This document shows, one piece after another, positions 59,720 through 64,000 of a DNA stretch of 64,000 nt. The notes beneath the pieces were generated by a model. The model did not search any database, was not told where the DNA came from, and saw only the letters and a list, made by a program, of their open reading frames with translations. Source of the stretch: Galeruca laticollis (Eukaryota > Arthropoda > Insecta > Coleoptera > Chrysomelidae); the NCBI GenBank assembly GCA_963921935.1, contig OY998180.1, positions 84,813,139-84,877,138 on the forward strand, given 5' to 3'. Position 1 is the stretch's first letter. Every line of letters starts with the position of its first letter. A program made the position numbers and the translations under genes.

Positions 59720-60262
59720 TCACATTTTTCCCATTTGTCTCTTTACTTCTTCTCTATGAATTTTCAGGAACCGATATGATTTGGTATAAATTGGACTATC
59801 GTCAGTTAATTTAATTTTATGTTTGATTTCGTTCGTGGAACTTAAAGGGATGCCTTCACAGTAAAATATATCTCTATACTGATAGCAAATATTTCTTAAT
59901 GCATCTTTCTCTTCTTTATTACAATGATCTAATCTGATATTTTTTAAATTTTCTTTCAATTTATTATCATCGGAATTACTTAAATTTATTTCTGAATCTA
60001 CTTCCATTTTTTCTAAGAAATTAACTTCAACTAAACTTAAAGGTTCGATGTCAAAAGGTTCATGAATATCAAGTTTAACCGGATTCTCATTAGAATTTAT
60101 TATTGTAGTTATTGCAAAATTATCAACTATATTTACTAAAGCTTTTGGTGTTTCGAGTCCATTACCTAACTTCTCGTAATCAAGTATTCCAATGCCATTT
60201 TTGTAATTAACGGGTGATTTAACAACTGTTGAGTACGACCCGGTATTATTAATGAATAATTT
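59720..60262 (-). pseudogene. Errantivirus protease-RT linker and RT N-terminus
   Basis: Open in one frame from about 60262 to a TGA at 59720, including PVKLDIHEPFDIEPLSLVEV and the RT N-terminal DDSPIYTKSYRFLKIHREEV. The frame differs from that of the protease upstream, which places a frameshift near 60265. It may be a decayed site rather than programmed, because no slippery motif stands out. Confidence 0.7.
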
Positions 60263-60263
60263 T

Positions 60264-60683
60264 TTATATTTTCCTCAGTATTTGAACTAATATTAGAGGA
60301 ATAGCTGTGTTAGGGGTAACAATTTCCTTTTTACTAACATTAACGCTAGCATTTAAATGTTTAAGTAAATCTACGCCTATGATTCCATCAAATCTTTCAC
60401 TAAACTTGAAAAGATAAAATTTATGAGTTTCCTGTAAATTAAAGATATCAAACAATGGAATATGAGCTACCTCGTCATGATACGTGATGTTATGAGCAGT
60501 TTGAATGTTAAATTTTTCTTTAAAAATGTAATTGTTATAAAATTTATACGCAAGTTCCGGATCTATAAGTGACTTTGAACTTCCTGTGTCAACTAAAAAC
60601 TTTGCACTTATTTCTGGAATTTCTATGAATGGCAAATTCGTTTTCAAGGCGTTAACATAAATTATGTTATTTGGTTTAGACAT
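60264..60683 (-). pseudogene. Errantivirus retropepsin-like protease
   Basis: This 139-residue frame contains the aspartic protease active site FLVDTGSSKSLIDPEL and, later, the hydrophobic flap-partner motif DGIIGVDLLKHL. Together these define a retropepsin fold of usual length (about 100 residues plus flanks). It would cleave the Gag-Pol polyprotein. It ends by frameshift into the next pol segment. Confidence 0.85.
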
Positions 60684-60754
60684 GTGCGAGTATGAAAATC
60701 CTGAATCTGATTATTTGATATTTCCGTAACGTGAGAGTCTACATGAGAATCTCT

Positions 60755-62035
60755 TTAAAAATCATTGTAACTTGTCGGATCATTTACGTGAGGATATTCT
60801 GTTTCCGGCGTATAATGATTGGCAGCATTTTCATCAGTTTCATAATTATATGAATTTTCGTAATCAAATAATTTTTCATAATTTTCTGTATCAAATTGGT
60901 TATCGGTTGGAAGGGAACTATTGATTTCTTGATTTTGATAAGGATTGTCTACAGTTTGGTTGAAAAGTTCTGCTGATGTAAATTTGGGATTTGATCGGGA
61001 CTTAAGTATCGTATTTCCTGAAGAAATGTCCATAGATTCTGGTTTGAAACTTTGAGAATTATTTGGACGATTAAATTGTTGATTATTATGGCGAACATTT
61101 TGCTGGTTGAAATTTGGAATTGACTGTGAGGGTCGTTGTATTGGGTTGTAAGTTTGATTTGTGAAAAATGGATGACGTTGAGTCGGATAATTGTTATTTG
61201 GACGCCAATTGTAAGATTGGTTTGGAGAAGAATGTTGTGTATACCTCTGTGGGTATGATACTGGAGGACGAGTTATTAAATTAGATGGAAATATTGGTCG
61301 GGTTGGTTGAAATTGTGTTGGTGATTGATGTCGATGTATATTATTATAATTTGGGGTGAATGAAGGGTACTGATTGAAATTTTGATTCCTGGTAGGTGTT
61401 ACTCTTAAACTAGGCTTAAATGATACATTAGAATTTAAGTTACTTAATATTTGAGTGGAATATAGAAAATTTTCTTCTTCTACAACTAAACTCATAGCTT
61501 TTTCTAAGTTGTCTGGTGATCTTAAACGGACGTTAGTCTGTATTGGTACAGGTAATCCACGAACAAAAGTTTTTAAGGCTAAATTGTCATAATTCTTAAG
61601 GTGTAAGCGTTTTTCATTTATGTCTAAGTCTAAAGAATTTAATTTGGAAATAATAAGGCTCCTAGAATCTTGGCATCGCATACCAAAATTATAAGGACTT
61701 TCATTTTTTAAAGGTTTTAAATTAATAAGATCTTGTACCAAACAGTCAATGTTTCTTTGGTCTCCAAAACTTAAATTTAAAGCTTGTTTAATTTCATCCC
61801 ACGTTTTTAATTCTGTGCGGGAACCAATTAATATTTGAGCTCTACCTATTAATTTACCTATAATAGCTCTAAGTAAAAATGTATTTAAAGAAGCATCTGT
61901 GTTACTAGCGAACGCAGGAATAAAACTTTCACAATTACCTATAAAAATATTAAGTGTATGAGGGTTTCCATCAAAATTTGGAATTGAGTCTAGATATAAT
62001 TTAAGTAGTTGGTAGTTTGTACCTGATGAAGTCAT
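60755..62035 (-). CDS. gag: Errantivirus Gag
   Basis: The 426-residue frame has a capsid-like N-terminal part (FLLRAIIGKLIGRAQILIGS, NLKPLKNESPYNFGMRCQDS, TFVRGLPVPIQTNVRLRSPD) and a long Pro/Gln/Asn/Tyr-rich C-terminal half instead of zinc knuckles, as in 17.6/297/gypsy-type Gags. An upstream ATG at 62157 starts MSESELEN in another frame. From about 62130 onward, codons in the gag frame (LLENILNLRE...) continue smoothly into this Met, so the native start was probably at 62157 and a 1-nt shift now separates it. Confidence 0.82.
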   Translation of the reverse strand: MTSSGTNYQLLKLYLDSIPNFDGNPHTLNIFIGNCESFIPAFASNTDASLNTFLLRAIIGKLIGRAQILIGSRTELKTWDEIKQALNLSFGDQRNIDCLVQDLINLKPLKNESPYNFGMRCQDSRSLIISKLNSLDLDINEKRLHLKNYDNLALKTFVRGLPVPIQTNVRLRSPDNLEKAMSLVVEEENFLYSTQILSNLNSNVSFKPSLRVTPTRNQNFNQYPSFTPNYNNIHRHQSPTQFQPTRPIFPSNLITRPPVSYPQRYTQHSSPNQSYNWRPNNNYPTQRHPFFTNQTYNPIQRPSQSIPNFNQQNVRHNNQQFNRPNNSQSFKPESMDISSGNTILKSRSNPKFTSAELFNQTVDNPYQNQEINSSLPTDNQFDTENYEKLFDYENSYNYETDENAANHYTPETEYPHVNDPTSYNDF

Positions 62036-62169
62036 TTCTAAGTCTAAATTTTCTAAATTATTTTCAGTTATATTATTTTCAAAATTATTGTTTTCACTTT
62101 CTCGTAAATTTAAAATATTTTCAAGTAATATATATTCTCTAGTTCAGATTCACTCATCAAATTATATTA

Positions 62170-62176
<7 letters not shown>

Positions 62177-62231
<55 letters not shown>
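62177..62231. repeat. (TA)n microsatellite in the errantivirus leader
   Basis: About 54 bp of TA repeat between the primer-binding site and gag. Confidence 0.9.
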
Positions 62232-62233
<2 letters not shown>

Positions 62234-62522
62234 ACTATAACTACTAAAGAAATGGTTATGGAAAATAAAGGAATAATAATGAGCACTTACGTTATAACTA
62301 AAGCTATCATATTCTAGGGTCCTAAAGTGGTGTTCGTTTTTCTTGCTCTTCTGAAGTTCTTTCTGGTGTCTCCCACTGGAACTGCTGGAATCGCTCGATG
62401 TCCACTCGAACTATCTGCAGCTTCGATATGCACTCGAATACAGTTTCTGAACACGAATTCGAGTATTTCGGTTAATCGTTAAAACGAACAATTTCCCGTG
62501 CGATACGTTAAACTTCCGAAAT

Positions 62523-62540
62523 ATCCTACTGACTGCGCCA
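62523..62540 (-). promoter_or_regulatory. Errantivirus primer-binding site
   Basis: Minus-strand TGGCGCAGTCAGTAGGAT begins at the 5' LTR end and overlaps its last base. It closely resembles the TGGCGCAGTCGGTAGG sites of 17.6/297-type elements, attributed to tRNA-Ser. Confidence 0.85.
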
Positions 62541-62724
62541 ATGATGTTTTCGAACTTCGAGAAGGACTTTTTAAAAAACGAACTACACACTTGAGACGTT
62601 TATTAAGTACATTTAACAATACAATCTGACGTTTATTTTGGTACAATGATATTTATATGTTTTATAATATGCTTATTGGACAAAATACATTACTGCATAA
62701 TATACAATATTCATTGACGTAACT
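62540..62724 (-). repeat. Errantivirus 5' LTR (185 bp)
   Basis: Same length and nearly the same sequence as 54941-55125. CGCA immediately outside (62725-62728) repeats the CGCA at 54937-54940. Confidence 0.9.
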
Positions 62725-63170
62725 CGCACTATTTTAAGTTGTAGCCTTTATAAAGGACTCATAACGCATCCGTTCCGAATGAGCTGATAGGCTTTCGATG
62801 CGTCGCAGTTTACTTATATTAACATCTTCTCTCTCAAATCAGGTCTTTGGTCTAAAAGATCGATAATTTCTTTCTTGCCCTTATTATAAAACGCAGAAGT
62901 GGAGTCACATCCAGAGAAACAATGAGAGAAGAGAATATATGGTCCTACATTTGGATAATTTAATTCAAAGCTCTTTGAAGAATATATATACTATATATCA
63001 TTCTGTTTTCCAAGTTTCAAAAAATAAATCTCTTCATCAGCTTCAGCTCGGGCAGTTAAAATAACTAAAACATTAACGTCTTCTGCTACTATAACTTTTT
63101 GTAAACCTGAGCACTCATTCTCAAGTGCTGTCTCTGCTATTAATTCGTCAGCTTGTCCTTTTCCTTGCAT
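62725..63170 (-). pseudogene. N-terminal part of the Cys-rich repetitive insect protein interrupted by the errantivirus
   Basis: From M at 63170 the minus strand encodes MQGKGQADELIAETALENEC, then VIVAEDVNVLVILTARAEAD and IYFLKLGKQ. After a TAG (about 62994) come GPYILFSHCFSGCDSTSAFY and NKGKKEIIDLL. The DVxVLVxL and FSGCD.TSAFY.KGK segments are hallmarks of the same repetitive insect family whose C-terminal half lies at 54565-54940. The first resembles the core strand of PIN/FEN-like nucleases, but I would not assign activity. Stops near 62994 and 62815 mean the gene was probably dead already or decayed after insertion. Confidence 0.72.
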
Positions 63171-64000
63171 TTAATGGATTTTTTTTCTAGTTCTTCCATA
63201 AGGTACGATATGAACATCTTTTTATTTTTATAATTACTCAAAAATTTGTCTTGACTAACAGCTATTGGCATATCTTTTGTAAACTAAAATTTTGATAGAG
63301 AAAATTACAATATCAAGAGAATTTTTTTTTATATTTATACTTACATTTTCACTTTTCACAAATTGAAAACACAAATAAAATCATTTTTAAAAGAATTACT
63401 AAAGAATACCACATAAATTTTAGTCCACTTTTGGAAATATACTGAAATATTAAATAGACACACATCATTCTAGAAAGCACCACGTTTTCGAGTAGATTTT
63501 TACCGTTAGTTTCACTTTCTCTATCTTTAAAACACACATACACACCCTCTCACTTGTGTATTTAGTAAACATATACCTATTGACACGTTTTCCTATAATA
63601 AATGCGTACCAAATTTCTGCTCCAAAATTTTTTCCAAAAAAATATAATTTGTTTTTTGATAATAACTCCATTAATTTTTAAGATATCAGGTTCATCCGAG
63701 AACCATTTGAAAGGTACTTTTAAGAGCTATGAGATAATTTTGAATAAGATTTTTTAAAGCCCTTATTTTTTGCAAAGATAAAGGGTCCCTGTTACATGGT
63801 TCTCGCAGTGAAAGTTAGGCTTTAAACGTCTCTATCTCGGTTATTTTTCATTTTATAAAAATGAAAAAATGCAAAATCTTGGTTAAAAAAGAACTCAAAT
63901 TTCTATCTTCGTCATTTTTTACGAATAACCAATATTTTTGAACTTATTTTTAGAAGAAAATGAAATTTACGAAAATTTGAAGAATTTCGATTTTACTAAA
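63171..64000. other. No recognisable gene
   Basis: AT-rich upstream flank of the Cys-rich gene. The short frames at 63349-63671 have no motif. This stretch may belong to the same repeat unit, but I could not find its end. Confidence 0.4.

Larger units (their letters stand above)
54941..62724 (-). mobile_element. Errantivirus-type Gypsy element with env, 7.8 kb
   Basis: Order on the minus strand: LTR (62724-62540), primer-binding site, gag, protease, RT-RNase H, integrase, env, polypurine tract, LTR (55125-54941). The LTRs start AGTTAC, like errantivirus AGTTA. CGCA flanks both outer ends (54937-54940 and 62725-62728), a 4-bp target duplication. Near-identical LTRs (very few differences over 185 bp) indicate a fairly recent insertion. 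Even so, gag, pol and env each have at least one break. Confidence 0.92.

Noticed and set aside
59548..59720. Met at 59548 as the start of a separate RT gene
   Set aside because: The frame is open upstream to the TGA at 59720 and conserved RT sequence lies there, so this is an internal Met of a polyprotein.
60255..60275. Programmed frameshift between protease and RT
   Set aside because: No convincing slippery heptamer was seen, and other breaks in the element suggest simple decay.

Overview
This is a gene-poor, AT-rich, transposon-dense piece of an insect (at least arthropod) nuclear genome. The reasons are the kinds of repeats present: an env-bearing errantivirus with AGTTA-type LTRs, I-, RTE- and Jockey-like LINEs, a Penelope element, a Crypton-like tyrosine recombinase with a 46-nt GT-AG intron, pogo and MITE DNA elements, and fragments of a Cys-rich repetitive protein family common in insects. 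Order and species cannot be fixed. No intact host gene, tRNA, rRNA or CRISPR array was found. Nearly every coding region carries stops, frameshifts or truncations.

Layout. 1-13.8 kb: MITE and foldback remnants, a long-range inverted repeat (1.8 / 6.7-7.1 kb), a Cys-rich (CXC) protein fragment, a MITE carrying MADF remnants beside an RTE LINE tail, a 696-bp direct duplication, and the Crypton-like recombinase pseudogene (11.2-12.3 kb, minus). 13.8-18.5 kb: a Ty3/Gypsy composite on the minus strand (LTR-internal-LTR-internal fragment-LTR fragment) between matching GTAT target duplications. It has a SAP/coiled-coil gag, lacks protease/RT, and carries a truncated macro-like domain after integrase. 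22.5-24.3 kb: a decayed Gypsy fragment, a TA microsatellite and a Jockey-like RT fragment.

24.3-39.3 kb is the most notable region: a giant imperfect palindrome. The left arm (24339-30911) and right arm (31164-39326) flank a 252-bp spacer. Each arm holds a protein-primed-type family B DNA polymerase gene transcribed away from the centre, then an I-superfamily LINE in the same orientation. The right polymerase spans OTU-like, zinc-rich, exonuclease, Vsr-like and polymerase modules. The left copy lost 1578 bp, including promoter and N-terminus, through a 3-bp microhomology. The right LINE runs on to about 42.84 kb; the left is cut inside its endonuclease domain. A ~100-bp repeat at the palindrome centre recurs as a hairpin at 43.76-43.97 kb.

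44.6-49.4 kb: a pogo/Tigger-like transposon followed directly by a 5'-truncated R1/LOA-like LINE. 50.5-52.6 kb: a broken Penelope element with a GIY-YIG motif. 53.8-64 kb: an errantivirus-type element (gag, PR, RT-RNase H, INT, env, two 185-bp LTRs, CGCA target duplication) inserted into the minus-strand Cys-rich repetitive gene, whose halves lie at 54.57-54.94 and 62.73-63.17 kb.

The genes do not form a host pathway; each group is the gene set of one mobile element. Assignments rest on motifs read by eye. No database search was possible.
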